Source of the DNA: RUG11237 sp964450185
GTDB lineage: Bacteria; Bacillota; Clostridia; Lachnospirales; Lachnospiraceae
NCBI GenBank assembly: GCA_964450185.1
Contig: CAYVCL010000021.1
Coordinates: 1 to 40,313 of the forward strand
DNA: 40,313 nt
Direction: 5' to 3'
Every line of letters begins with the position of its first letter. The first letter of the stretch is position 1. Made by a program: the position numbers and the translations under genes. The notes below the pieces were generated by a model. That model was given only the letters and a program-made list of their open reading frames with translations. It ran no database searches and was not told the DNA's origin. Below, in pieces: positions 17,909 to 27,338 of this stretch.

Positions 17909-17946
17909 AAACGCCGCAGCTTTTCGCTACGGCGTTTGATTTTTTC
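17909..17946. terminator. Bidirectional terminator between convergent genes
   Basis: AAACGCCG (17909-17916) pairs with CGGCGTTT (17930-17937), with an inner AGC/GCT pairing. It is followed by a T-run on the plus strand and by a T-rich stretch on the minus strand. The stop codon and last two sense codons of the exonuclease gene lie within the hairpin, so the structure is shared by the carboxypeptidase and pilus transcripts. Confidence 0.85.
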
Positions 17947-18886
17947 TTTTCTCTCTTCTTTTTTTTCTAACTTCTTCCTGCTTTTGTTTCACCTCAGAAG
18001 CTTCTTCCTTCGATACCAGTTTCAATGTTTTTATCACGTAAAAAGTTCCCTCGCCAGCTTTTTTCATGCGAATTTTTCCTTTTAAAAATCCGTGATTTTC
18101 ACAATATGCCTGACAAAAATACATTTTCCCATTTCCGGAAAACCATCGAATTTTCTTTCTGGCTGTTTTGCCGCAGAGATAACATCTGGTGCTGGCAACC
18201 TCCCGGTCTGCCATTGCCTCCTCTTTACTGGAAAATTCTCTGGAAATGTATTTAGAATACTTTTCAAATATGGCATATACTTCACTCTTTTTATTTTTTG
18301 GACGTTGAAATGTATCAATAGAATAATACCGTTCCATATCGGAATAACTCATCTTCTGCATTACCTGCATAGTGTACATGGCATCTTCCCCTGCCCTGTG
18401 AAAGGCAGCTGTTTTTAATATATGAAGGTAATCCACCGCATACTCTAAAGAGCGACGTGCTTTCACATTATCTTCGAAAATAAGTGAAAAGACCTTTTGA
18501 ATATCATAAAATTTAAACGGCCCCTCTGCCAGTGGTTCTAACCCGTGAAATTTCATATTCCGCTGCAATTCTATTAAATCTGTAGAACCCCAGGTACAAA
18601 AGATGTATTCTTCGCCGCACCATTCTAAAAATTCTTTCATTACCTGAACAAAACTGTCACCATTTTTTAAATCCTTCATGGTAAGGTTAAGCATGTTCTG
18701 AGTATATGAGTGGAATTCTTTATATACTACTGGCTGAATCAGCCGTGTAAACTTTCCCACACACTGCTTCTTACCATCTAACTTCATTGCACCTATTTCT
18801 ATAATTTCAAATGGAAGTTCTTTATTCTCCATTTCCTTTCCGTAAGGACATTGATTCCATTCTAAATCCAATACGATATAGTTCAT
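17927..18886 (-). CDS. DEDDh 3'-5' exonuclease with C-terminal Cys-rich domain
   Basis: A 319-residue nuclease of the RNase T / DNA polymerase III epsilon superfamily. DEDDh residues are readable as D7, E9, D103, H163 and D168. After the exonuclease fold (about 1-185) comes a basic segment and a possible zinc-binding module with C-x2-C (235/238) and C-x3-C (258/262), then a Lys/Arg-rich tail. Substrate (RNA or DNA) cannot be read from sequence. It starts nine bases after the second sortase gene and ends in the operon terminator, so it appears to be the last gene of the pilus transcript, although a nuclease has no obvious role there. Confidence 0.85.
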   Translation of the reverse strand: MNYIVLDLEWNQCPYGKEMENKELPFEIIEIGAMKLDGKKQCVGKFTRLIQPVVYKEFHSYTQNMLNLTMKDLKNGDSFVQVMKEFLEWCGEEYIFCTWGSTDLIELQRNMKFHGLEPLAEGPFKFYDIQKVFSLIFEDNVKARRSLEYAVDYLHILKTAAFHRAGEDAMYTMQVMQKMSYSDMERYYSIDTFQRPKNKKSEVYAIFEKYSKYISREFSSKEEAMADREVASTRCYLCGKTARKKIRWFSGNGKMYFCQAYCENHGFLKGKIRMKKAGEGTFYVIKTLKLVSKEEASEVKQKQEEVRKKRREKRKNQTP

Positions 18887-18895
18887 ACGACCACC

Positions 18896-19825
18896 TTATT
18901 TTCTCTTTCTTGTTAATAGCACTCCACACACAATAAGTAACACAATCACTCCCACGCCCACGAAAGGGACATAAGTTTCCAGCCATATCTGTTTCTCTGA
19001 AACGCTTCTTTCCTCTGGCTGTTCTATTACTTCTGTCTGTGTCACTTTTGGCGTCTGCTCTTGCTCTGATGATTCTTCCATGTTCTCACACCGTTCTCCA
19101 TATACCAGATATCTATGAGTATTCTGAGTATATGGATGACATGTTAACAGTGTGATTTTATCTTTCCCTTCTTCGATAAGAATCTCATTAATTTCGTTCG
19201 GAAGCACAACTTTTGTTTCCGTCACCTGATAAGTTAAAATTTCAAAAGGGGTAGTAACTTCTATTTTATCACCTGGCTGCAAAATCTCTATTTCACGAAA
19301 CATTGGCGTTCCCTGATATCCTCTATGGGCTGCCACCACCACATTGGTGTTTTCACCGCCTAAAGGCATGGAGGTTTCCCCCATAATCACGGCGCCTTTT
19401 TTCATATTTTCGGTATTTGCCCCCAAATAAAGAGGCAGTTTTACTTCCATTGCAGGAATATGAATAATTCCAATCACGTTTTTTTCAAAACCATATTCTG
19501 TCAAATCAAAAGAAGGATTTTCATAATCAAAAGGATCTTTTAAATTCTCCTGCCCTTCTCTATAGATTCTTTCATTATACTCTTGCATATCCTGATAAAG
19601 CTGTTCTAAATTCTGACTAAGTTTTTCATCTATGTCATCTTCATTGCCATTTTCATCTGCCTGAAGCGTTTCAGCTTCTTTTGCCAACAATACTTCTTTA
19701 AATTCTTCCATGGCTCTCTGCTGGCCTTCTGCGGCATACCATTCTGTTATCTTTGGATAAAGAAATACGCCCAATCCACAAAGAAATATCAACACCATGG
19801 CTGCCTGAAGCAATTTTTGTTTCAT
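18896..19825 (-). CDS. Class C-like sortase with DPF lid motif
   Basis: A 309-residue membrane transpeptidase. An N-terminal membrane segment (about 7-24) is followed by a charged helical linker and the sortase barrel with catalytic H167, C229 (T-L-L-T-C) and R238. A second membrane segment near 285-303 precedes an R-K-R-K tail, giving the two-span layout of class C pilus sortases. D97-P98-F99 matches the lid that covers the active site in this class. It probably polymerises pilins or attaches them to the wall. It is well separated from the other sortase by three genes, which suggests a distinct substrate such as the tip protein or wall anchoring. AGGAGG precedes the ATG. Confidence 0.88.
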   Translation of the reverse strand: MKQKLLQAAMVLIFLCGLGVFLYPKITEWYAAEGQQRAMEEFKEVLLAKEAETLQADENGNEDDIDEKLSQNLEQLYQDMQEYNERIYREGQENLKDPFDYENPSFDLTEYGFEKNVIGIIHIPAMEVKLPLYLGANTENMKKGAVIMGETSMPLGGENTNVVVAAHRGYQGTPMFREIEILQPGDKIEVTTPFEILTYQVTETKVVLPNEINEILIEEGKDKITLLTCHPYTQNTHRYLVYGERCENMEESSEQEQTPKVTQTEVIEQPEERSVSEKQIWLETYVPFVGVGVIVLLIVCGVLLTRKRK

Positions 19826-19834
19826 GGTATCCTC

Positions 19835-22321
19835 CTAAAATACGTTCCAGTAATAAAACAGCAGCTTCTTTTTTCTATCCAGGCCGGCCGCTGCCTGCTT
19901 TACAAGTCTTTCATACATGGCAGATGAAAATTCTGTATCTTTCTTTGTCACAGTTTTCTGTCCATAATGCACCTGTAATACCAGTGCCATATAACGCTGT
20001 AAATCTGTTTTCTCTATTTGCGGGTATCGTTTTACGGTTTCTTCCACAAATTCTCTGGTTGTAGTATCAATTTCTTCCGGAAATCCTGTAAACTGCAACA
20101 CCTGATAGAAACTGCAGAACACCTCTCTAATCTGTTCTTCCTTAGAAAGTCCCGGAAGCATTCCTCTTCTTTTTTTCCGCAAATATCGGTATCTTGCCGT
20201 TAGTACCAATAAAACTATACCAAATACCAGCAAAATCATCAATACTTTTCCGAAAATGCCTGCACTTCCTTGTGAATTTTGATGAGATTTTTTATCTGCA
20301 TCTTCTTTTTCCTGTTCTTCCTTTACCTGTTCCTGCTCTTTTAAATCCTCCTCAGACACTTCCATATCAACCACCGTTCCTACAAATCCAGGGGTGGTTT
20401 CTATCGGTGTCCATCCCATTTCCGGCACATAAATTTCCACCCATGCATGGGCATTGTCATTTTGTAAAACAGCAGTATACGTTCCATCCCCATTTCCAAT
20501 AAACAAGCTGGAAGGGGCTACATATCCCACCACATATCTGGCTGGAATACCACACATTCGATACATCAAGGTGGCTGTAGATGCAAAAGCCGTGGAATCT
20601 CCCCGTTTCTTTTCCGTAAAGAAATAATTAACAAAATCCTCACCCTTTGGCAGCTTCCAGACCTCTGTGGTAAAAGTACAGTTACTCCATAAAGTATTTA
20701 CAATAAACTTTTTAATATCTGCATATTTTTCCTGCTCCAGAACATCTAACTGTTCTTCTGTCATTTCCTCTGTAATTTTACTGTCCCATTCTTCCCTCTT
20801 CTCCTTACAAAGCTCTGCAAGGCCTTCTAAGCCACTTTCATCCACCTGGGTATCTGCAACACTTACATAGCTTTTATACACCTCCTCAAGGTCATTTAAA
20901 CGGCTCTGAGAGGTATCCTCTGCTTTCCAGCGGGTAATTATGCTCTGATACTCTTTTACCGGAAACCAGGAATAGACATCTTCACCGGCTACCTGACCAG
21001 CCACAGCGCCATCTCCACTCTTCATTACATAGCGATCACTTAAAAAGGTCTGATATGGCACATATGTGTAGTCCACATTGGCATCCAGACGTTTTACCGT
21101 CATCTCGATAGGGCTGTTTAATCTGCTTCCATCGTCCTCGCCTAGCATCTTCTGAGCATATAACATGCGCAAAAACGGAAGATTCTGCATATAAATTAAT
21201 GGATTTTCTTCTATTTCCCAGTTTTTTACTACATTTTCAAATTCTTCATTCTCTCGCTCTTTCCACTGACTTCCTGTATATTCTGTTCCAATAAAACCTT
21301 TTAAATATACGGTTTCCTGAGGCTTTCTGGAGCAGATAAGCTGCAATGCCTCTGTATTGTCATAAGAAAATCCGGACACTTCTCCTAATTTTCCCTGAGA
21401 TACGCCGCCACCTACACCTTCCATGGAAAAACTTAATTTTCCACCGGAGATTTTTGGCAAAATTTCATATAACATCTGTAAGCCGCTTACCTTTACTGGA
21501 GATGCTGCCTGAGCCATTGTTTCGATTGGCAGAGTAAGTACCGGTCTTAATACATAAAAAGAGGCCGCCATCAATATCGTTCCTACAAAAGTCGTACACA
21601 AAGCAAGACGAAATTGGATTCTTCTGCTGACTACTCTGTTTTTGTTAAATTCTTCTTTATTTTCTACCCACCAAAACTTTTTCCGCATGGTTACTCCTGC
21701 AAAGGAGGTAATACTTAAAAATACCAGCATTACTATTACCAAGGAACTTTTGGAAGGCTTTCCCCCGCCAAGAACTGACAATACAAGTACAGGAAATGCC
21801 ACAAATATAAAGTGGAAATTTTCCTGTCTTTCTATCATTCCATTTGCAAGAAAAATACCAATCCAGAAAAAGAGCATACACATAAAATACATACCGGTAG
21901 TTTCTGACTGAGGAAACAACTCAATACTCCCATTGTATGCTCCATTTACACAGTTTATAATATCATTCAAAACACTATAAAAGCTTTCAAGAATTGCATT
22001 CTTTGTAATAAAAATCAATAAAATATTTCCAACCACTACACCTGGAAATACATAGCAAAATGCCGGATTTGATTTATCTTTTTCGTAGTACCATGTAAGA
22101 ATTAAGCTATACACTCCAAGAAATAAATACAATGAAAAAGAATTACAGGAAACAGAAAAAGCGGAAATCAACATTCCCGCCAAAGATGCCATTGCCAAAA
22201 ACAGCACTGTTGCCCGTACTGTAAACACTGCTTTTTCATTGAGTTTTGATTGTTTTCTTTGTACTAACCGGCGGCGAACCACCTGTATTGCCTGTTCTTC
22301 TTTTAGATTTCCAGTTTCCAT
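19835..22321 (-). CDS. Transglutaminase-like membrane protein (TgpA-like), Ser at the Cys site
   Basis: An 828-residue protein with about six N-terminal membrane segments (within about 28-265), an extracytoplasmic region containing a transglutaminase-like core (about 560-660), a further membrane segment near 690-710 and a cytoplasmic C-terminal tail. The core shows G-I-P-A-R-Y-V-V-G-Y and D-N-A-H-A-W-V-E, which are diagnostic. The position of the nucleophilic Cys in the usual G-x-C pattern is Ser576 (codon TCC), His625 is present, and the usual Asp is Glu641. It may therefore be an inactive or altered enzyme. The gene overlaps the DUF58 gene by 19 bases. MoxR-DUF58-transglutaminase trios are a known conserved set; finding it inside a pilus operon suggests a job in pilus or wall maturation, which is inference. 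Confidence 0.85.
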   Translation of the reverse strand: METGNLKEEQAIQVVRRRLVQRKQSKLNEKAVFTVRATVLFLAMASLAGMLISAFSVSCNSFSLYLFLGVYSLILTWYYEKDKSNPAFCYVFPGVVVGNILLIFITKNAILESFYSVLNDIINCVNGAYNGSIELFPQSETTGMYFMCMLFFWIGIFLANGMIERQENFHFIFVAFPVLVLSVLGGGKPSKSSLVIVMLVFLSITSFAGVTMRKKFWWVENKEEFNKNRVVSRRIQFRLALCTTFVGTILMAASFYVLRPVLTLPIETMAQAASPVKVSGLQMLYEILPKISGGKLSFSMEGVGGGVSQGKLGEVSGFSYDNTEALQLICSRKPQETVYLKGFIGTEYTGSQWKERENEEFENVVKNWEIEENPLIYMQNLPFLRMLYAQKMLGEDDGSRLNSPIEMTVKRLDANVDYTYVPYQTFLSDRYVMKSGDGAVAGQVAGEDVYSWFPVKEYQSIITRWKAEDTSQSRLNDLEEVYKSYVSVADTQVDESGLEGLAELCKEKREEWDSKITEEMTEEQLDVLEQEKYADIKKFIVNTLWSNCTFTTEVWKLPKGEDFVNYFFTEKKRGDSTAFASTATLMYRMCGIPARYVVGYVAPSSLFIGNGDGTYTAVLQNDNAHAWVEIYVPEMGWTPIETTPGFVGTVVDMEVSEEDLKEQEQVKEEQEKEDADKKSHQNSQGSAGIFGKVLMILLVFGIVLLVLTARYRYLRKKRRGMLPGLSKEEQIREVFCSFYQVLQFTGFPEEIDTTTREFVEETVKRYPQIEKTDLQRYMALVLQVHYGQKTVTKKDTEFSSAMYERLVKQAAAGLDRKKKLLFYYWNVF

Positions 22322-23403
22322 TCCATCAATTCCTCATCTAAATCCTTTTGGCTGAATTTCTTTTCACAAACACCATCTTTATATAAAACTCCATGTACAT
22401 TAAGTAGAAAATAAGTATCTGCTTTCTGCATTCCTGACTGATGCTCATACATGCTGAGTACATCAACGTATTTCTGATTTCTTCTGCTGTCACACACCTG
22501 TTCCAGCATATAATAAACGTCCTGTTCTTCTTCAATTTTAATCTGGCTTAACTGTCCTTGGGATTCTTTGTACCATAAAATCATATGCTTTAAATTCTGC
22601 TCTGCCATGGACCAGGACAACGATGCCAGAATTTCCAAAAAGCAGTCAAACTGAGCCTGTGTCACCTGTTCTTTTTCTGCATAAAAATCTAAGAATATTA
22701 GAATCGTCTGCTCTATTGGCAGGCTGTATTCTTTTACCAGATATTCTTCTGCCTTAGCCGTTAATTTCCAGTGAATTCTCTGGATTGTATCGCCCTCTCG
22801 ATATTCATGCACATCAAATACTTCCGCAGTGTCTTCACCGCTTCTTGCATGGGAAAATTCTTCCCCATCCTGCTTATCCTGTACCCAGGTTATAGCATTT
22901 AACGAGATTTTGTGAATTTTCGGAAGTACTATAATTTCTTTTGAAATCTCCTGTACCGGCGTTTTTCTTGAAAAAAGGCGCAGATAATCCTGCACCCTTA
23001 TTTCTTCTAAAGTAATACGCATTTTCCCACAATATTTTGACTGCAGAGAAAGAAGCAGGGAAGCTTCTCCCTTTGCATCTGCCATTACTCTTTCTTCCAA
23101 ATAGAATTTTTCTCCGGTAAATTCATTTTCACAGCTTAACTTTGCCCATATTACAGGCATTGGAAACACTGAAGTGTTCTTCAGAAGAACTTCCACAACA
23201 AATTCCTGATTTTTCTCAATATGTGCTGTGGGAATTTTAAGTTCTGCATTCACATGCTTTTTCAGCGTTTCTGTTAATAGCCAGAGTACCGGCAGTAACA
23301 TAATTTCATATGCCAGCAAAAATATTGCAATTTCCGAAGCAGACAATACACAGCCCAGGAGGGTTGCCACTAAAACTATGGCATATATTATTTTATTTTT
23401 CAT
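22303..23403 (-). CDS. DUF58 domain membrane protein
   Basis: A 366-residue protein with two N-terminal hydrophobic segments (about 5-24 and 28-45), a beta-rich region and the DUF58 domain. The domain is marked by E-Y-R-E-G-D-x-x-x-R-I-H-W-K near 200-213, with a vWA-like fold predicted after it (I-L-I-F-L-D-F strand). DUF58 proteins work with MoxR ATPases in poorly defined maturation or chaperone roles. The start at 23403 is preferred because AAAGG is nine bases upstream; the ATG at 23412 has no room for a site. It lies between the MoxR and transglutaminase-like genes. Confidence 0.88.
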   Translation of the reverse strand: MKNKIIYAIVLVATLLGCVLSASEIAIFLLAYEIMLLPVLWLLTETLKKHVNAELKIPTAHIEKNQEFVVEVLLKNTSVFPMPVIWAKLSCENEFTGEKFYLEERVMADAKGEASLLLSLQSKYCGKMRITLEEIRVQDYLRLFSRKTPVQEISKEIIVLPKIHKISLNAITWVQDKQDGEEFSHARSGEDTAEVFDVHEYREGDTIQRIHWKLTAKAEEYLVKEYSLPIEQTILIFLDFYAEKEQVTQAQFDCFLEILASLSWSMAEQNLKHMILWYKESQGQLSQIKIEEEQDVYYMLEQVCDSRRNQKYVDVLSMYEHQSGMQKADTYFLLNVHGVLYKDGVCEKKFSQKDLDEELMEWKLEI

Positions 23404-23419
23404 AAAATCCATCCTTTAC

Positions 23420-24364
23420 TTATGCCTGTTGCGGTACCGGTTTTTTTACTTTTTTCAAAATATCTTCAATCACATCTTTGCTTGTAAGATGATTTAATTT
23501 TCCTTTAGAATTTAATCGTATTCTATGAACTGCCACATCCGGAAAAACTTCTTCCACATCATTTGGAAGAACAAATTCCCGTCCTTTAAGATAAGCTGCC
23601 GCTTTTGCCATTTTAGACAACGCCAGAGAGCCACGGGGACTGATACCAAGTTCAATCATATCATGGTGTCTGGTGGCATCTGCCAGTTCAATAATATATT
23701 CATATACGGTTTTATGAATAAAAATTTGTTCTACTTCCCTTTGCATTGCCAGTAGTTCTTCTTTGCGAATTACAGGCTGTAAACTGTGGATAGGATTTTT
23801 CTTATCTCTATCCATTAAAATCTGCAGCTCATCCTGTTTGTCCGGATAACCGATAAAAATACAAATCATAAAACGGTCTAACTGGGATTCCGGAAGCATC
23901 TGTGTTCCTACGGAACCAATCGGGTTTTCTGTAGCAATTACATGAAAAGGCTTTGCCACTTCTCTGGTAACGCCATCTACCGTAACAGTACCTTCTTCCA
24001 TTACCTCCAACAACGCAGACTGAGTTTTTGGAGAGGTACGGTTAATTTCATCTCCCAAAAACAGATTACAGATAACTGCTCCCGGCTGATACTCAAATTT
24101 TCCCAGCTCTTTACGGTACATGGAAAAACCAATAATATCGCTAGGCAAAACATCCGGTGTAAACTGCACACGGTTTTGTTCTAAATCCATCGCCTTTGCA
24201 AAAGCAAGTGCCATGCTGGTTTTTCCCACTCCCGGAATATCTTCAATCAGAATATGTCCCTCTGCAAGTATGGCTTCCATTATCTTTTCAATACAATGGT
24301 TTTTTCCAATAATAACTTTTTCTACTTCTTCCATTACCCTGCGGGCTTTTTCTACATATTCCAT
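23420..24364 (-). CDS. MoxR-family AAA+ ATPase
   Basis: A 314-residue AAA+ ATPase. Walker A G-V-G-K-T is at 45-49, Walker B L-F-L-G-D-E with D105/E106, sensor-1 A-T-E-N-P near 146-150, and a P-R-G-S motif near 245, all typical of MoxR. It lacks membrane segments, so it should act in the cytoplasm as a ring-forming chaperone, usually with a vWA/DUF58 partner, here encoded directly downstream. Its SD site (GAGGAG) overlaps the end of the sortase gene, with three bases between the two genes, so coupling to the pilus genes is likely. Confidence 0.93.
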   Translation of the reverse strand: MEYVEKARRVMEEVEKVIIGKNHCIEKIMEAILAEGHILIEDIPGVGKTSMALAFAKAMDLEQNRVQFTPDVLPSDIIGFSMYRKELGKFEYQPGAVICNLFLGDEINRTSPKTQSALLEVMEEGTVTVDGVTREVAKPFHVIATENPIGSVGTQMLPESQLDRFMICIFIGYPDKQDELQILMDRDKKNPIHSLQPVIRKEELLAMQREVEQIFIHKTVYEYIIELADATRHHDMIELGISPRGSLALSKMAKAAAYLKGREFVLPNDVEEVFPDVAVHRIRLNSKGKLNHLTSKDVIEDILKKVKKPVPQQA

Positions 24365-24367
24365 GTA

Positions 24368-25225
24368 TTACTCCTCTCTTGTCTGCTTTCTTCGTTTCAT
24401 AATCACAAGGAATATGACTGTTTCCACAGCAAAAACTATCACAAACGCAATCAATATCCATGCCCACACATCTACAATTCGTTTTGTAAAAGAACCGGAC
24501 TGCATCTGGCTCTGCGCTTTGTTTTCCTGTTCTTCCTTATATTCCGTTCTTATACCTCGAACCAGAAGACGATGTGTATTAATTGCATATGGAGTACAAG
24601 TTACCAGTGTACAGTAATCCATTCCTTCCTCAATATCCAAATCTCCTGCTTCGTTTGGTTCTACCACTTTAATCTGATCTACCTTGTAAGCAAGAACTTC
24701 GTCTAATACATGAAGATAAAATTCATCTCCCAGCTCCAGCTCATCCAAATCAGTAAATAATAATGCGCTAGGCAGCCCTCTGTGCCCCGTAAGGACACAA
24801 TGTGTGCTTTCGCCTCCTAATGGATAGGAAGACTGTTCTAAGTGTCCTACGCCCCTTTTAAGCACTTCCTCATCGATTCCACTGTATATAGGCAAATTTA
24901 CGTCTATTTTAGGTATTACAATATACCCAAGGGATACCCCGGCATCTACCATATCCAGATACTTTATAGATTTACTTTCTGTTTCTTCTTCTTCCACGGA
25001 TATGATATCACTTAACTGCTCATTATACTGTCTTGCAGTTTCTTTTGCTACATCAATCTCTTCACCCTCCATCTGCCGCACTTCTTCTTCATAACCGCGA
25101 ACCACCTCTGATGCGTGGCGGTTCGCTATCATATTGCTGACAAACGGATAGAGAAGAATTAATACTCCTGATATAAATAAAATACCACTAAACCAAATTC
25201 TTGGTGATTTTACTTTCTTAAGCAT
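24368..25225 (-). CDS. Class C sortase next to the pilin gene
   Basis: A 285-residue sortase (M-L-K-K start). The catalytic residues are H148 (T-G-H-R-G), C210 (T-L-V-T-C-T-P-Y) and R219 (N-T-H-R-L), the class C pattern. Membrane segments lie near 10-30 and 247-270. No D-P-F/Y/W lid is visible, unlike the second sortase. It probably polymerises the backbone pilin encoded just upstream, cleaving LPxTG and joining it to a pilin-motif Lys. The start at 25225 overlaps the pilin stop by eight bases; a TTG-initiated extension to 25255 is possible but less likely. Confidence 0.92.
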   Translation of the reverse strand: MLKKVKSPRIWFSGILFISGVLILLYPFVSNMIANRHASEVVRGYEEEVRQMEGEEIDVAKETARQYNEQLSDIISVEEEETESKSIKYLDMVDAGVSLGYIVIPKIDVNLPIYSGIDEEVLKRGVGHLEQSSYPLGGESTHCVLTGHRGLPSALLFTDLDELELGDEFYLHVLDEVLAYKVDQIKVVEPNEAGDLDIEEGMDYCTLVTCTPYAINTHRLLVRGIRTEYKEEQENKAQSQMQSGSFTKRIVDVWAWILIAFVIVFAVETVIFLVIMKRRKQTREE

Positions 25226-27338
25226 TTTTTCTCTTTCTTGCTCCAAAGAACACAATTACTGCTGCTGCCATTAATACAATACCTGCAAGAGTGAATACGA
25301 GAGTACCTGCTCCACCTGTTGTAGGAAGTACAAATCCTTTTTTATTCACAACGCTTACTGATGTTGTTGTAGCAGTTGTTGTTGCTGTTTTTTCTGAATT
25401 TGTATAATAAGTTGTTTTATCTGCACCACTTTCTGTTACCGTTGGTGTTCCGATTACATTTCCATCCTTATCATACTTTGTTTCTGTAGTTGTTGTTTTA
25501 AAAGTCTGGTCATAATAAAGCTGAATTTTTGCTGCAACAGGTTCTTTTAACAAGTTATATCCTGCTGCTGTAGATGTTTCCACGAAATAGTATGTTTCAT
25601 TGGAAAATGCTTTATCGTTAACGCCTGACTGAGTTGTGTTGATGTTGATTTTTCCATTGGCATCTGTTGTATAAGTACCAACCTTTTTCACATCCACACT
25701 ACTTCCATTTACTTTTAATGTAGTATCTTTTGTTTCTCCTGCCACTAAAGGTCTGTATAAATCAAAAGTAGCTTTGATGCTGTCACTTGGTGTAGCACCA
25801 TGGAATGTTTTTACTAATTCTAATCCAAAAGTATAAACTACAACTTTATCTGTAATTGTCTTTGTTTCTTCATATGGCTTGCTGTCATCGTCCGGTGTGT
25901 TTGGATTCTGAGCATCATCGCCTGGTTTTGGATAAATCTTGTTAGTATATTCTAACCCAACGGTATTAGGGTTACCATTTCCTGCTGTAACAGAATCTGT
26001 ATTTAATGTTGCTGTAAAGGTAACTTCTACACTGGAAACACTTTTATTATATAATTTTTCTACATCTCCACTTAAATCTAATGTCCACTGATTCTTTGAT
26101 GCATTATATACAGGTTTTGTTGTAATTCCTGTGTCTGTTACTTTTGAAGTTCCCACATAATAAGACACTACAAAGCTTGTCTGGTCTGTGCTGTCCATAG
26201 TAAGACCTGCAGACATGGTATCTACTAATACGTAATGTTTTAAATCATTAATGTTTTCCGGTACAGTAGATTTTACTTTAAATGGAACTCTGTCGCCAAC
26301 GCTGTAATCTGCAGCTTTCTGCCAGTCACTATCTTTGTCAGCGCTTCCGTTCTTTATAAGAACTTTCTTTTCTACTTCCGGCTTAAAGTTTGTAACAGAA
26401 ACAGTTGCTGTTTTCTTACCATCCACGGTAACCACACCATCTGCTCCCACTGTGAATCCATAAGTTGCAACACCATCTAAAATATAATCGGTGCTTGGTG
26501 CACTTGTTTCAATAAAACGATATTCTCCTTCTGCTAACCCACTAATTTTCACAGATGTGCTGCTCATGGTAATTACACCATTTGTTCCAATATCTTCTCC
26601 GTCATCATTTTTTGTCTGGGTTGTCCATACGCCATTTACATTTTTCTGTAATACGAATTTTGCTCCGGTAACACCTACTGCATTACCCTCTCCTGTTTTT
26701 CCATATTTTCTTAAAGTTACTGTACTTGTTGCTGTTGTATTTTTAGGAAAAGCGTATACATCGTAAATCCAATCTGTTCCCTCTACGTTTGTCATAGGGA
26801 GAGATACTAAAAATGGGTCTACCATACTTGCTACTGTGTCAGGTGCATCTGTTTCAACTACAAGGTATAAGCCCTGTCCACCCAAATCAGCATTAGTGAA
26901 TTTTGCAACACCGTCTTTTCCACCTACATTTGCTGTTGTCTTTGTTGCCACTGGTTCAATTTTGCTTAATACAGATGCTGAAAACTGAGTTGCAATATCA
27001 GCAGCTGACATGCCACCGTTAATGGTGGCACCAACGTCACTTCTAAGCGCTGCTACTGTGCTATATACTAATCCATTTTCATTCTGTGTAATATCAGCTA
27101 CTTTATATACGGAAAAAGTTGCTCCATTCAACAATACTGCTTCTGCCGGAACCTTGCTTTCATCTCCGATAACTCCGGTTCCTTGTACACCTTCATCTCC
27201 ATCATAGCGATATTTATAGATAGTAAGAGATACTTCTTTTTCTGTATTGATTGTTGGTTCTGCTGCAAAAGCAGTCAGTGTGGATAATGCCATAGTCATT
27301 GCAAGTATCCATGCAAAAACCTTTTTTAGTTTATTCAT
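25218..27338 (-). CDS. LPxTG backbone pilin (SpaA/isopeptide type)
   Basis: A 706-residue exported pilin. Signal peptide about 1-26 (T-A-F-A-A). The pilin motif W190-I-Y-D-V-Y-A-F-P-K199 supplies Lys199 for polymerisation (Phe replaces Tyr in the usual Y-P-K). SpaA/Cna-B-like domains carry E-box-type motifs (F-I-E-T-S-A-P, near 280, and F-V-E-T-S-T-A-A-G-Y, near 580), suggesting intramolecular isopeptide bonds. The C-terminus has LPTTG at 671-675, a hydrophobic span and an R-K-R-K tail for sortase cleavage and wall or pilus linkage. GAGG lies before the ATG; the frame overlaps the tip gene by eight bases. This is very likely the shaft subunit. Confidence 0.95.
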   Translation of the reverse strand: MNKLKKVFAWILAMTMALSTLTAFAAEPTINTEKEVSLTIYKYRYDGDEGVQGTGVIGDESKVPAEAVLLNGATFSVYKVADITQNENGLVYSTVAALRSDVGATINGGMSAADIATQFSASVLSKIEPVATKTTANVGGKDGVAKFTNADLGGQGLYLVVETDAPDTVASMVDPFLVSLPMTNVEGTDWIYDVYAFPKNTTATSTVTLRKYGKTGEGNAVGVTGAKFVLQKNVNGVWTTQTKNDDGEDIGTNGVITMSSTSVKISGLAEGEYRFIETSAPSTDYILDGVATYGFTVGADGVVTVDGKKTATVSVTNFKPEVEKKVLIKNGSADKDSDWQKAADYSVGDRVPFKVKSTVPENINDLKHYVLVDTMSAGLTMDSTDQTSFVVSYYVGTSKVTDTGITTKPVYNASKNQWTLDLSGDVEKLYNKSVSSVEVTFTATLNTDSVTAGNGNPNTVGLEYTNKIYPKPGDDAQNPNTPDDDSKPYEETKTITDKVVVYTFGLELVKTFHGATPSDSIKATFDLYRPLVAGETKDTTLKVNGSSVDVKKVGTYTTDANGKININTTQSGVNDKAFSNETYYFVETSTAAGYNLLKEPVAAKIQLYYDQTFKTTTTETKYDKDGNVIGTPTVTESGADKTTYYTNSEKTATTTATTTSVSVVNKKGFVLPTTGGAGTLVFTLAGIVLMAAAVIVFFGARKRKNA

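Noticed and set aside
25226..25255. TTG-initiated extension of the pilin-adjacent sortase
   Set aside because: The ATG at 25225 gives the usual sortase N-terminus; the extension lies wholly within the pilin gene.
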